Program-made: the position numbers and the translations under genes | DNA from: Pseudomonas fluorescens | Lineage (GTDB): Bacteria; Pseudomonadota; Gammaproteobacteria; Pseudomonadales; Pseudomonadaceae | Assembly (NCBI RefSeq): GCF_902497855.1 | Contig: NZ_CABVHU010000020.1 | Span: 1-64,000, forward strand | DNA: 64,000 bases | Direction: 5' to 3' | The notes under the pieces: generated by a model | The model's input: the letters and a program-made list of their open reading frames with translations, nothing else | Told to the model about the DNA's origin: nothing | Database searches by the model: none | Part shown: piece by piece, positions 25,940-35,900 of the stretch | Position numbering within the stretch: the first letter of the stretch is position 1 | Layout of the letters: every line of letters begins with the position of its first letter

Positions 25940-26974
25940 TCAGGCGCGTTTGCTCTCGTAGCCATGCAGCACATTGACCGCATTGATCCCGATTTCATCG
26001 ACCATGTAGCCGCCCTCCATCACGAACAGGGTGGGGCAGCCCACGCCCGCGATCAGCTCGCCGATGCCGATGAAGTCTTCGCTTTCCAGCAGGAAGTGAC
26101 TGATGGGGTCGTCCTTGAACGTGTCGACGCCCAGTGAAATAACCAGCACTTCAGGGGCAAATTGCTGGAGCTTCTTGCAGGCGTGGAGCAAGGCGTCGCG
26201 GTAGCTTTCCCAAGTGGTGTTCTTCGGCATCGGATAGTTCAGGTTGTAACCTTCGCCGTGGCCTGCGCCGACTTCGTGGCTGAAACCGGAGTAGTACGGA
26301 TAGGACACTGCAGGCTCGCCGTGCAGTGAGACAAACATGACGTCGCTGCGCCCGTAGAAAATGTTCTGCGTGCCGTTGCCATGATGAAAGTCGACGTCCA
26401 ATACCGCGACACGCTGGGCGCCTTGGGTAATGGCCTGCTGTGCGGCAATGGCGGCGTTGTTCAGATAGCAGTAGCCGCCCATGTATTCCCGCGCGGCGTG
26501 ATGGCCGGGCGGGCGGCACAGGGCAAAGGCACTGTCGTGGCCTTCATCGATCAGCGCCAGTCCCGTCAGCGCGATATCGGCGCTGGTTTTTACCGCTTGC
26601 CAGGTGGTGGCGGTGATGGGGGAGCCGGCGTCCATGGCGTAGAAACCCAGCTTGCCGTCGATGAAAGCCGGCACTGTCTCGTTGGCCAGATCACGCACTG
26701 GCCATACCAGCGGCAAGGCATCGTGGGCGCGCCCGGTTGCGCGCCATTCAGACCAGGCATTTTCCAGAAAGGCCACGTAGCGCTCGCTGTGCGCGTTCAC
26801 ATAGCACGACCGGTCAAATGCTCGCGGCTCGATGATCTGGCCAAGTCCCACCTGCTTGACCCGGTTATGGACGGTATCGGCCCGACTGGGCTGTTCGAAG
26901 GACGGCTTGAGCACGCCGTCTTTCAATTCGGTGCCGTGGTGCAAACGGTGGGAATCACTGAAAACTGTAAACAT
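25940..26974 (-). CDS. Acetylpolyamine amidohydrolase (histone-deacetylase family)
   Basis: The zinc hydrolase removes acetyl groups from acetylated polyamines. The 344-residue protein has the class hallmarks: RPPGHHA (catalytic His pair), GGYCYLNNAAIAAQ, the zinc ligands in DVDFHHGNGTQ, SLHGEPAVSYPYYSGFSHEV with GAGHGEG, and SLGVDTFKDDPIS. The ATG at 26974 gives MFTVFSDSHRLHHG and has GGA eight bases upstream; an ATG at 26983 would add three residues. It begins the leftward operon with ornithine cyclodeaminase, and an Lrp-type gene diverges 119 bases away. Confidence 0.92.
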   Translation of the reverse strand: MFTVFSDSHRLHHGTELKDGVLKPSFEQPSRADTVHNRVKQVGLGQIIEPRAFDRSCYVNAHSERYVAFLENAWSEWRATGRAHDALPLVWPVRDLANETVPAFIDGKLGFYAMDAGSPITATTWQAVKTSADIALTGLALIDEGHDSAFALCRPPGHHAAREYMGGYCYLNNAAIAAQQAITQGAQRVAVLDVDFHHGNGTQNIFYGRSDVMFVSLHGEPAVSYPYYSGFSHEVGAGHGEGYNLNYPMPKNTTWESYRDALLHACKKLQQFAPEVLVISLGVDTFKDDPISHFLLESEDFIGIGELIAGVGCPTLFVMEGGYMVDEIGINAVNVLHGYESKRA

Positions 26975-27093
26975 TGTGCGCATCCGCTGAAGTGAACCAG
27001 TGCAAATATTTTGTTCTGGTACGGCGGCGATTTCTTTGCTTTATGTTCAGGGTTTGGGTGATATTACGGGCGAACTTACTCGGGAATGGCGCG

Positions 27094-27594
27094 ATGCAGA
27101 AAAAAATATCCAAACGCATCACTCTCGACGACAGCGACCTGGCGATACTTGCGTTGCTGCAGGAAGACGCGAGCATTTCCAATGCCGAGCTCAGTGAGCG
27201 CCTGTCGTTAAGCCTTACGCCTTGCTGGCGGCGGCGTAAGAGAATGGAGGAGGCGGGCGTGATCAAGGGCTACCAGGCGAACCTTGATCGACGAATGCTG
27301 GGGCTGGATATCATGGCATTCGTGCACATCCGTTTTTCCACCCACGCCGATCACGCGCCCGACGCCTTCGAGGCGGTGATTGCGCAATTGCCTGAAGTGC
27401 TGTCCTGTCACAAGATCACCGGGGATGCCGATTACGTGCTGCAAGTGTTGGCAGAGGATCTTGATAGCTACAGTGATTTCATCGAGCAGGTGCTCAGGCG
27501 TCAGGTGGGTATTGCCTCCATTCAGTCCAGCCTGGCTTTACGGGAGGTCAAGGCCAGTAGCCGGATTGCGATACCAACATCGAGCAGGGAATAA
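27094..27594 (+). CDS. Lrp/AsnC family transcriptional regulator
   Basis: The 166-residue protein has the AsnC-type helix-turn-helix (LDDSDLAILALLQEDASISN, LSERLSLSLTPCWRRRKRME) and the effector-binding RAM domain (GLDIMAFVHIRF, SCHKITGDADYVLQVLAEDL). The ATG at 27094 follows GGGA; the frame is open further upstream without a better start. It diverges from the acetylpolyamine amidohydrolase/ornithine cyclodeaminase operon and is its most likely regulator, responding to an amino acid such as ornithine (inference). Confidence 0.93.
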   Translation: MQKKISKRITLDDSDLAILALLQEDASISNAELSERLSLSLTPCWRRRKRMEEAGVIKGYQANLDRRMLGLDIMAFVHIRFSTHADHAPDAFEAVIAQLPEVLSCHKITGDADYVLQVLAEDLDSYSDFIEQVLRRQVGIASIQSSLALREVKASSRIAIPTSSRE

Positions 27595-27928
27595 GCGGAC
27601 AGGCGTTAGATCACCTTTCACCTTCGTGCGCAGCTCGGATCGTCTGGAGCGTCCATCGATTCACTGGTCCGAAGGCGGACTTGCGAGGTCGAGCGACGAG
27701 CGAGCGTGGCGCCGCAACATTCCCGCCCGTCACCCACCTGAAAACCCGGCCCTTGGATCCGGCACTAACCCGTGAAGGCATTGTCAGTAATGGGCGCCTG
27801 TAGCGACGAGGACCGTCTCTGATAGCAGCTCGTCAGCCTACATTCAGTGTTTTCTCCAATTTTCTGGGCAAAACGCTCGCGATGGATTGCGTCCTGGACC
27901 GACTTTTCCTTTTGTGAGCGACATTCTA
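27595..27928. other. Intergenic interval before the secretion operon
   Basis: This 334-base interval has no supported gene. It must contain the promoter of the type I secretion operon; no confident -10/-35 or operator was found. Confidence 0.5.
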
Positions 27929-29650
27929 ATGGGTTTGCTTCTCGATCCGCGTCATGACATTGATGCCGCGTTATTAAGCTATCGCCGGGTGTTCTGGTCC
28001 CTGGCACTGTTCAGTGGCGTGATCAACCTGCTGGTGCTGGTGCCGTCGCTCTACATGATGCAGGTGTACGACCGGGTCCTCACCAGTCGCAACGAAACCA
28101 CCTTGTTCATGCTCACCTTGATCGCCTTGGGACTGTTCATGTTCAGCGCCCTGATCGAGTGGGTGCGCGGCGAGGTGATGATTCGCATGAGCGCGGGGCT
28201 GGACGATGCCTTGGGAGAGCGGATTTTCGACGCGGCCTTTGCCCGCAGCCTGCGCGAGCACAACGCCAACCCGGCGCAGGTGCTCACTGACCTGGCGACG
28301 CTGCGACAGTTGCTTACCGGCCAGGGCCTGATCGCCTTGCTCGACGCGCCGTGGTTGCCCATCTTCCTGCTGGTGGCGTTCATCTTCCATCCATGGTTCG
28401 GTTTGCTGACGCTGGTTCTGGCCCTGGTGCTGATCGGCCTGGCGCTGTGGGGCGAGCTGGCGACCCGCACGCGCCTGGGCGAAGCCAATCGGCTGGGCGT
28501 GCAGTCTTCAAGTTATGTCAACAGCACGTTGCACAACGCCGAGGTTATCCAGGCCTTGGGCATGCTCGGGCCGTTGCGCCAGCGCTGGAGCTTGCTGCAG
28601 CAACGCATCATTGCCGCCCAGGCCCATGCCAGCGATCGCAGCGCCCGCATCACTTCGATGACCCGTTTCGTGCGCATCTCCGGCCAGTCGCTGGCCTTGG
28701 GCCTGGGGGCGCTGCTGGTGCTGGAAGGCCAATTGTCGGCGGGCATGATGATTGCGATGTCGCTGCTGCTGGGGCGTGCCCTGGCGCCCGTGGAAATCGC
28801 CATTGGCTCATGGAAGCAATTCAACGCCGGCCGCCAGAGCTACCAGCGCCTGAGCCAACTGCTGGCCGAGCATCCGCGCGAGCGCCTGCGCATGCCTTTG
28901 CCACCGCCCACCGGCGCGGTGCGCCTGGAGCAGTTGTATGTCGGCCCGCCCGGTGCTGCGCAACCGATTGTGCGGGGCATCAATTTCAGCCTGTCCAAAG
29001 GAGAGGTGCTTGCCGTTGTCGGCCCCAGCGCCAGTGGTAAATCGACATTGGCCAGGGCGCTGGTCGGGGTATGGCCGGCCATGGGTGGGTCGGTGCGCCT
29101 GGACGACGCCGAGATCAGCCAATGGTCCCACGACGCCCTGGGCCCGCACCTCGGGTACCTGCCGCAGGACATCGAACTGTTCGACGGCAGTGTGGCGGAC
29201 AACATTGCCCGCTTCGGCGAGCAGGACGCCGACAAGATCATCACCGCCGGGCGTCACGCCGGTATCCACGAGATGATCCTGCGGTTCCCCAAGGGTTACG
29301 ACACGCCGCTGGGCCCCGGCGGGCTTGGCTTGTCCGGTGGACAAAAGCAACGCCTCGGCCTGGCCCGCGCGCTTTACGGGCGCCCGTCGCTGATCGTGCT
29401 CGATGAGCCCAACTCCAACCTCGATGAAGCCGGTGAACTGGCGCTGGTGCAGGCCATCAGTGCGCTCAAGGCTGCCGGCAGCACCGTGGTGCTGATTACC
29501 CATCGGCCTAATGTGCTGGCGGTGGTCGATCACATCCTGGTGCTCAAGGACGGCACTCAACAAGCATTCGGTCCACGGGATCGGGTGCTCAAGGCATTGA
29601 CGCCGGTACCAAGACCGGCCGCGGTCAAAGAGGCTGGCAAAGATGCGTGA
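27929..29650 (+). CDS. Type I secretion ABC transporter (PrtD/AprD family)
   Basis: The 573-residue inner-membrane ATPase powers one-step export of RTX proteins. An N-terminal six-helix permease (about residues 20-300; LVLVPSLYMMQVYDRVLTSR is typical of PrtD) is followed by an ABC domain with Walker A GPSASGKST, Q-loop LPQD, signature LSGGQKQRLGLARAL, Walker B LIVLDEP and H-loop ITHRP. The ATG at 27929 starts MGLLLDPR. It overlaps the HlyD-type gene by 8 bases (ATGCGTGA) and opens a three-gene operon. The RTX epimerase gene converging from the right is the probable cargo. Confidence 0.94.
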   Translation: MGLLLDPRHDIDAALLSYRRVFWSLALFSGVINLLVLVPSLYMMQVYDRVLTSRNETTLFMLTLIALGLFMFSALIEWVRGEVMIRMSAGLDDALGERIFDAAFARSLREHNANPAQVLTDLATLRQLLTGQGLIALLDAPWLPIFLLVAFIFHPWFGLLTLVLALVLIGLALWGELATRTRLGEANRLGVQSSSYVNSTLHNAEVIQALGMLGPLRQRWSLLQQRIIAAQAHASDRSARITSMTRFVRISGQSLALGLGALLVLEGQLSAGMMIAMSLLLGRALAPVEIAIGSWKQFNAGRQSYQRLSQLLAEHPRERLRMPLPPPTGAVRLEQLYVGPPGAAQPIVRGINFSLSKGEVLAVVGPSASGKSTLARALVGVWPAMGGSVRLDDAEISQWSHDALGPHLGYLPQDIELFDGSVADNIARFGEQDADKIITAGRHAGIHEMILRFPKGYDTPLGPGGLGLSGGQKQRLGLARALYGRPSLIVLDEPNSNLDEAGELALVQAISALKAAGSTVVLITHRPNVLAVVDHILVLKDGTQQAFGPRDRVLKALTPVPRPAAVKEAGKDA

Positions 29651-31013
29651 TCTGACCCCAAAGGCTAAAACGTACAGCGAGCAGGGGCTGAGCGTACGTG
29701 GCGACACCACGCTGCCCGGCGCCAGTACCGACGCCCGGGGGGCGGCACGCTATGGTGTGGGTTTCCTGGTCCTGACCCTGGGCGGCTTCCTGCTCTGGGC
29801 CTGCCTGGCGCCGCTCGACCAGGGTGTCGTGGGCAGCGGCACCGTGGTGGTAGCGGGTGAACGCAAGGCTGTGCAGTCGTTGGTCGGTGGGGTGGTGGAA
29901 AAGCTGTTGGTCAGCGATGGCGACCGCGTCACCCAGGGACAGTTGCTGGTGCAGTTCAACACGGTGCAGGCGCAGTCGCAACTGGACGTGACCCTGGGCA
30001 AGCTGCTCAACGATCGCAGCGTCGAAGCGCGGTTGATTGCCGAGCGCCTGGGCTCGGCCCAGATCCAATGGCCCGCTGAACTGCTGGCACATGCCGACGA
30101 GCCGCGGGTCAAGGCGACCATGGCCTTGCAGAGCCAGTTGTTCCTGACGCGCCGCGCAGAACTGGGCAGCCGCTTGCAGATCATCGAACACGAAGCCGCG
30201 GCATTGCACCAGCAATTGCTCGGCTACGAAGGCGTCAAGCGCAACTACGACGCGCAGATGCGCTTCCAGCAGCAGGAACTCGAAGGCCTGCGTGATTTGG
30301 CCCGTGAAGGCTACGTTCCGCGCAACAAGCTCTTCGAGTCCGAGCGCAACGCCGCCCAATTGGCCGGGCAGATTGCCTCCGGGGTGGGCGATGTCGGCAG
30401 GACCCGCCAGGCGATCAACGAAAGCCGGCTCAAGGCCCTGCAGGCGCAGCAGGAATTTCGCCGCGATGCCGAAACCCAGCTCAGCGAGGTCTCTGCCGAG
30501 GCGGCAGGTTATGCCGATCAGATTCGTGCCTTGCAGTTTGAAGTCGACAACGGTGCGATCCGGGCGCCGGTGTCCGGGCAGGTCATGGACGTGAGCATCC
30601 ATACGGTCGGCGGCGTTGCCCAGGCCGGCCAGACCCTGATGCAGGTGGTGCCGCTGGATGCGCCGATGGCGATCACCGCGCGCTTCGAACCGCTGATGGC
30701 CAACAAGTTGCGCCCGGGCCTGCCGGTGCATGTGCATTTCACCGCGCTGCAACGGGTGGATACGCCGACCGTCACCGGCACGGTGGCGACCGTGTCGGCG
30801 GACCAGTTGATCGATGAACAGACGCACCAGCCGTACTTCTCCGCCAAGGTCGAGATTGCCGCCGACACCGTCGCCTCGCTGCAGGTCGCCGGCCTGCTGG
30901 TGCGCCCCGGCATGCTCGCCGATGTCACGGTGGTAACGGGGGAACGCACCTTGATGAATTACCTGATGAAACCCCTGCGCGAACGCTTGCTCGCAGCGTT
31001 CAAAGAGGAATGA
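29643..31013 (+). CDS. Type I secretion membrane-fusion protein (HlyD/PrtE family)
   Basis: This 456-residue periplasmic adaptor links the ABC transporter to the outer-membrane channel. It has one N-terminal membrane helix (GVGFLVLTLGGFLLWACLAP, about residues 38-57), a barrel-sandwich part (VSDGDRVTQGQLLVQFN), a long coiled-coil hairpin (about 120-290, rich in Glu/Gln/Ala) and the returning lipoyl half (APVSGQVMDVSIHTVGGV). The end has the HlyD C-terminal signature region (LRPGLPVHVHF, LVRPGMLADVTVVTGERTLM). It overlaps both neighbours (8 bases before, 4 after), so translation is coupled. Confidence 0.94.
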   Translation: MRDLTPKAKTYSEQGLSVRGDTTLPGASTDARGAARYGVGFLVLTLGGFLLWACLAPLDQGVVGSGTVVVAGERKAVQSLVGGVVEKLLVSDGDRVTQGQLLVQFNTVQAQSQLDVTLGKLLNDRSVEARLIAERLGSAQIQWPAELLAHADEPRVKATMALQSQLFLTRRAELGSRLQIIEHEAAALHQQLLGYEGVKRNYDAQMRFQQQELEGLRDLAREGYVPRNKLFESERNAAQLAGQIASGVGDVGRTRQAINESRLKALQAQQEFRRDAETQLSEVSAEAAGYADQIRALQFEVDNGAIRAPVSGQVMDVSIHTVGGVAQAGQTLMQVVPLDAPMAITARFEPLMANKLRPGLPVHVHFTALQRVDTPTVTGTVATVSADQLIDEQTHQPYFSAKVEIAADTVASLQVAGLLVRPGMLADVTVVTGERTLMNYLMKPLRERLLAAFKEE

Positions 31014-32365
31014 GCATGACCGACCGTTGCCGCTATCGCTACGCTGTACTACTGGGTTTGTGTGCCAACTGGGCCGCGATCAATCCCGCAGGAGCCGCCG
31101 AAGAAGGCCTGAACCTGACCGCTGCCTATGACGCCTCGCGGCTCAATGACCCGACCGTGCAATCGGCAGCCCATGCCTTTGATGCTTCCAGCCATGAAGA
31201 GGCGATTGGCCGCGGCGGCCTCTACCCGCAAGTGTCGCTTTCGTCACGCTACGGTTACGGCGGACGTATCGACGGCGGTGATGACAACACCTACGTCAAC
31301 AGTAACGACTACCAGGCGAACAGCGTCACCCTGGCGGCGCAACAACCGCTCTATGACAAGGGGCGCTGGGCGGCGTATGAGGAGGGCAAGGCGCGGGGGG
31401 AGTTGGGTACCCAACTGTTCGATGTTGCCGGCCAGACCTTGTTCGACCGGGTGGCCAAAGGTTATTTCGACGTCGCCCGTGCAGAGAACGAGATCAAGTT
31501 GATCGCCCAGCAAAAGGTGGCCATCAATGGGTTGGTGATGCAGAGCAAAAAGCTTTATCAGGGCGGCCAGGGCACGATCACCGATATTGATGAGGCCCAG
31601 GCCCGGCTCGATCTCGTCGATGCCCAGGAGGCTGAAGCCCAGGCCCGCCGCATGGCTGCGTTGCGGGCGTTGTCCGGGCGCTCCAGCGTGCCGATCGATG
31701 ACATTCAGCCGATGCGCGAAGAACTGCCCGCCGGTAGCCCGATACCGCCGGAGCGGGATTTGCCGTACTGGACGGCGATTGCCCGCGAAGCCAGCCCCGA
31801 TCTGGCGTCCCGGCTGGCGGCAGTGAAAGTCGCCGAGGCGCAGGCTGACAGTCAGCGCGCCGGGCATTATCCGACCTTGTCGCTGACCACCCAGCTAACG
31901 CGCCGGGAAAGCCCTCAGTACCAGGAGCTCGACCCGCGCCAGGACTCTTATTACGTGGGGGTTCAGCTGGATATTCCGTTGTATCGCGGCGGGGCGGTAC
32001 GTGCTTCGGTTGCGAAGGCCGAAGCGCAATTGGCCGGTGCCCAGTCCGACTACGATGTGCAGCGTCAACAGTTGGCCGAGGACATCGAGGCCGATTATCT
32101 GGGGGTCGTGGCCGGGTTTGCCAAGAGCAAGGCCATGCAGCGTGCGGTGGACTCCAATCAGCGGGCGCTGACCTCGACGGAAAAAGGCTTCCAGGGTGGA
32201 GTGCGTTCCACGGTGGACATTCTTGATGCCCAGCAGCGGGTGTTTCAGGCCCGTCGAGACCTGCTCGACACCAAGCTCGACATGCTGCAAAGCTATGTAA
32301 GCCTGCACACCCACACCGGCCAGATGAACCGCGCGGTCCTGGAACAGGTGCAACGCCTGTTTTAA
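31010..32365 (+). CDS. Type I secretion outer-membrane channel (TolC/PrtF family)
   Basis: The 451-residue TolC-type protein has a signal peptide (cleavage near NPAGAAEE, residue 29) and two repeated outer-membrane efflux halves. The first begins AYDASRLNDPTVQSAAHAFD, and the second includes YYVGVQLDIPLYRGGAVRA and GGVRSTVDILDAQQRVFQAR, the characteristic closing motif. It starts at the ATGAGCATG overlap with the fusion-protein gene and ends the operon. The next 550 bases hold a REPIN array shared with the convergent RTX gene. Confidence 0.94.
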   Translation: MSMTDRCRYRYAVLLGLCANWAAINPAGAAEEGLNLTAAYDASRLNDPTVQSAAHAFDASSHEEAIGRGGLYPQVSLSSRYGYGGRIDGGDDNTYVNSNDYQANSVTLAAQQPLYDKGRWAAYEEGKARGELGTQLFDVAGQTLFDRVAKGYFDVARAENEIKLIAQQKVAINGLVMQSKKLYQGGQGTITDIDEAQARLDLVDAQEAEAQARRMAALRALSGRSSVPIDDIQPMREELPAGSPIPPERDLPYWTAIAREASPDLASRLAAVKVAEAQADSQRAGHYPTLSLTTQLTRRESPQYQELDPRQDSYYVGVQLDIPLYRGGAVRASVAKAEAQLAGAQSDYDVQRQQLAEDIEADYLGVVAGFAKSKAMQRAVDSNQRALTSTEKGFQGGVRSTVDILDAQQRVFQARRDLLDTKLDMLQSYVSLHTHTGQMNRAVLEQVQRLF

Positions 32366-32412
32366 GAAGTCAGGTTGCAACAAAACTCAAACTCAAAGAC
32401 TGGCGCCTATCC

Positions 32413-32908
32413 CTGTGGGAGCGAGCCTGCTCGCGAAAGCGGTGGGTCAGTCAGCATCCATTTCGAACGTGCCGCCGCCTTCGCGAGCAAGCTCGCTCCC
32501 ACATTTGATCTGTGGTTGCCCTCGATTTTGTGACACTGCCAATCCCTTGTGGGAGCGAGCTTGCTCGCGATAGCGGTGGGTCAGTCAGCATCCATGTTGG
32601 ATGTACCGCCGTCATCGCGAGCAGGCTCGCTCCCACATTTTGATCTGTGGTTGTCCTCGATTTTTCGGGCACTGCCAATCCCTTGTGGGAGCGAGCTTGC
32701 TCGCGATAGCGGTGGATCAGTCAGCATCCATATCGAATGTGCCGCCGTCATCGCGAGCAGGCTCGCTCCCACATTTTGATCTGTGGTTGTCCTCGATTTT
32801 TCGGGCACTGCCAATCCCTTGTGGGAGCGAGCTTGCTCGCGATGGCGGTGGGTCAGTCAGCATCCATATCGAATGTGCCGCCGCCTTCGCGGGCAAGCCC
32901 GCTCCCAT
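32413..32908. repeat. Four tandem REPINs (GTGGGAGCGAGC class)
   Basis: Units begin at 32415, 32549, 32685 and 32821 (steps of 134, 136 and 136 bases). Each has GTGGGAGCGAGC(T/C)TGCTCGCGA and, after about 50 bases including GGTCAGTCAGCATCCAT, the inverted arm ending GCTCGCTCCCAC. The last arm diverges to GCGGGCAAGCCCGCTCCCAT. The array lies between the convergent ends of the TolC-type gene and the epimerase gene. Confidence 0.93.
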
Positions 32909-32923
32909 GGGGAGCGGGTTGAC

Positions 32924-35900
32924 TCAGGCTGTGAAATCGCTGGCCTGCAGCTCCTTGACGCCCACCAGTTGGATTTCGAACTCGGGGGTGGCGTCGGCAT
33001 TGACACTGCCGTAGACAATGCCATCGGCAAAGCGCAGTTGGCCGGTGGCATTGGCAGGGTCAAAGGCATTGCTGCCGATGAAGGTGAAGGCGTCGACAGT
33101 GGTGGTCAGCGGGTTGGCGTCCAGGCCGGTGAAATCCAGATGATCGCCGTCGGCGGTCTTGAAACCGTTGATCACATCGCGCAACGCCCCGACGCCCATG
33201 TCCGACAGAGCACCAAACGCGTAGGTATCCGCGCCCGTGCCGCCACTGAGGTTGTCGGTGCCTGCTCCGCCGATCAGCCGGTCATCGCCCGAACCGCCCA
33301 CCAGGGTATCGTTGCCCGCACCACCGTTCAGCACGTTCGCGGCGCTGTTGCCCGACAGACTGTCGGCATAGGCGCTTCCCGTCAGGTTTTCGAAGAATTT
33401 CAAGGTGTCGAGTCCCGAACCCGAGGTGTTTTGTTGCGCTGAGGTCGAAAGGTTTACGTTCACGCCGGACAGGGCGCGCTCGAAAGACACGGTGTCACTG
33501 CCCTCGCGTCCGTCCAGCACGTTGTTGCCGGCGCCGGCGAACAGCGTGTTGTCCAGCCCGTTGCCCGTGGCGTTGGCGGCGCCAGCGCTATCGATATACA
33601 GCTGCTCGACGTTGTTGGCGAGGGTATAGGCCGCCAGGCTGCTGTGCACGCTGTCGATCCCTCCCGGCCCGGCACTGTTGTTGGTCTCGATCACGGTGTC
33701 GTCGGCGTTGTCGACATAGTAGGTGTCGTTGCCATCGCCGCCGCTCATGCTGTCGGCCCCTGCGGCACCATCGATCACGTTATTGGCGGCATTGCCGGTG
33801 ATGAAGTTGCGCCGTTCATTGCCGGTGCCGTCGATGTCCGACACGCCGGTGAGCACCAGGTTCTCGAGATTGGCGCCCAGGGTCCAGCTGACCGAGGCCT
33901 GTACGGTATCGATCTGCGCGGTCGAGGTGTTGGTTTCCTCCACGCTGTCGAAAGCGTTATCGACCACATAGATGTCGTTGCCATCGCCACCGGTCATGGT
34001 GTCGGCGCCCAGGTCGCCATCCAGCGTGTCGTTGCCCGAGCTGCCCACCAGGGTATCCGCCTGGTCAGTACCGGAAATCATCCCGCCCTGGTTCTGAGCG
34101 TTGTCGAAAATGTCCTGCACGCTGTTGTTGTCGCCGGGGTCGCCCTGGAAGCCAAGGTCATCGGCAATGAAGTCGGCCAGGCGCTGGCCGACGATCTCCG
34201 CCGATTCCTCGTGCAGGTGCCAGACGTCATCGGGATACACCAGTGGATCGACCTCGTAGCGCAAGGGCAGGTCGGTGTAGTCCACCGCCAGCTTGACATC
34301 GGCGCGCTCGGCGGCGACGGCTTCCTGGGCGGCGCGAACATAACCGACCCCTTCGACGATGGAGGCTATCTTCTCTTCCGAGTAACCACGGGCACGCGCT
34401 GCGTCCTGCTCGTAGTGACCGGTTTCCATCATGTAAACGCTAAAGCTGCCGAACTGGGCATGCAGGTAATCGAAGACCTTCAGGGTTGCGGCCTTGTAGG
34501 CCGCAGCTGCCGCTGGTTTGTCCGTGGCGCGGCCGATTTCCTGGGCGGCTTCCTCGCCCTGGCCCCAAATAATGCCCATGGTGACGTTGTCGATGGATTG
34601 CAGCTCGGTGAGCTGGTCCCGCAGCAGCGCCTCGGCGCGCAGCAGTGCAGGCCCGGGTTGGTTGGTGTCGGTCAGCCACCAGCACAACTTGAGTTCCTCT
34701 GGGCCCAGGGTCGACAGGCCATTGACGGTGCTCCCACCCACTGCGATATCGATGCCGTTGCCATCGGCGTCGGTGAACTGGCTGCGCACGTCATAGGGGG
34801 TGTAGCGGTCCAGGTCATTGACCAGCATCGAGGTGCCGGACTGATCGTCGTCCTCCGTCATGCGCAGCAGGCGTGCATTGGATTGGCCGAGGGTGGGCAG
34901 GTAGAGGATGTCTTGCTGGGCGCGCTCTGCGAACACGAAGTCACTGGCGGTCAGTGTGTCGAGGTAGTTGCCGTTGAGGGCGATTTCAAAACGATTGCCA
35001 TCGGCATCCGCTTCGGCGGACTTGATGTAGGTCTTGTCGCCGGCCGTGTTAAGGGTCATGTACAAGGTGCCGTTGCTGCCGTCGCCCAGGCCAAGAAAAC
35101 CCAGGCCCGAGACATCGATCCTGTCGACGCCCGCGGTGAAGTCATAGATCGTGTCCGTGGCCGTTACACCGCCGGTGTCATAGTCGCGGTAGCTATCGAG
35201 CACGTTGGTGTAGCGGAAGGTGTCGGCACCGTCGCCGCCATACAGCGAATCGCGTCCGGCGCCGCCGTCGACGATGTCCGCGCCGATGCCAGCCTTGATC
35301 GTGTCATTGCCACCGAGGCCGAGGATCAAGTCCGCTTCCACTGTGCCATTGAGGGTGTCGGCATTGTTGGTGCCGGCGATGGTATTGGCAGGTGCATCGG
35401 CCACCGCCAGGGCGAAGCTGTCGCTGACCGACGCCCCCGAGGGATCGCTGGCCTTGACCAGGACGGTGTAATTGCCGGACGCAGTGCTGACCGGCGTACC
35501 GGTGAACGTCAGGTTGGTGGCATTGAAACTCAACCAGGCGGGCAGGGCGCTGCCGTCGGCAAGCGTCGCGGTGTAGGTCAGCACATCCTGGTTGGCGTCG
35601 GTGAAGCTGTCATTGGTCAGGGTGTAGCTGAACGGTGCACTTTCGGTGGCGTTCTGGTCGAGGAGGGGGATGGCCACCACCGGCGCTACATTGCCGGGGG
35701 TGTTCTGGTCGGCGAAGACAAAATGACTCGCCGTCAGGCTATTTACCAGGTTGCCCGCCAGCGACACTTCGAAGCGGTTGCCATTGGCATCGACGGTGAG
35801 GTCCTTGAGGTAGGTGCGGTTGCTCGTAGCGCTGTAGGTCACTTGCAGCGTACCGTTCAGGCCATTGCCCAGGCCGGTATATCCGAGTGCCGAGACATCG

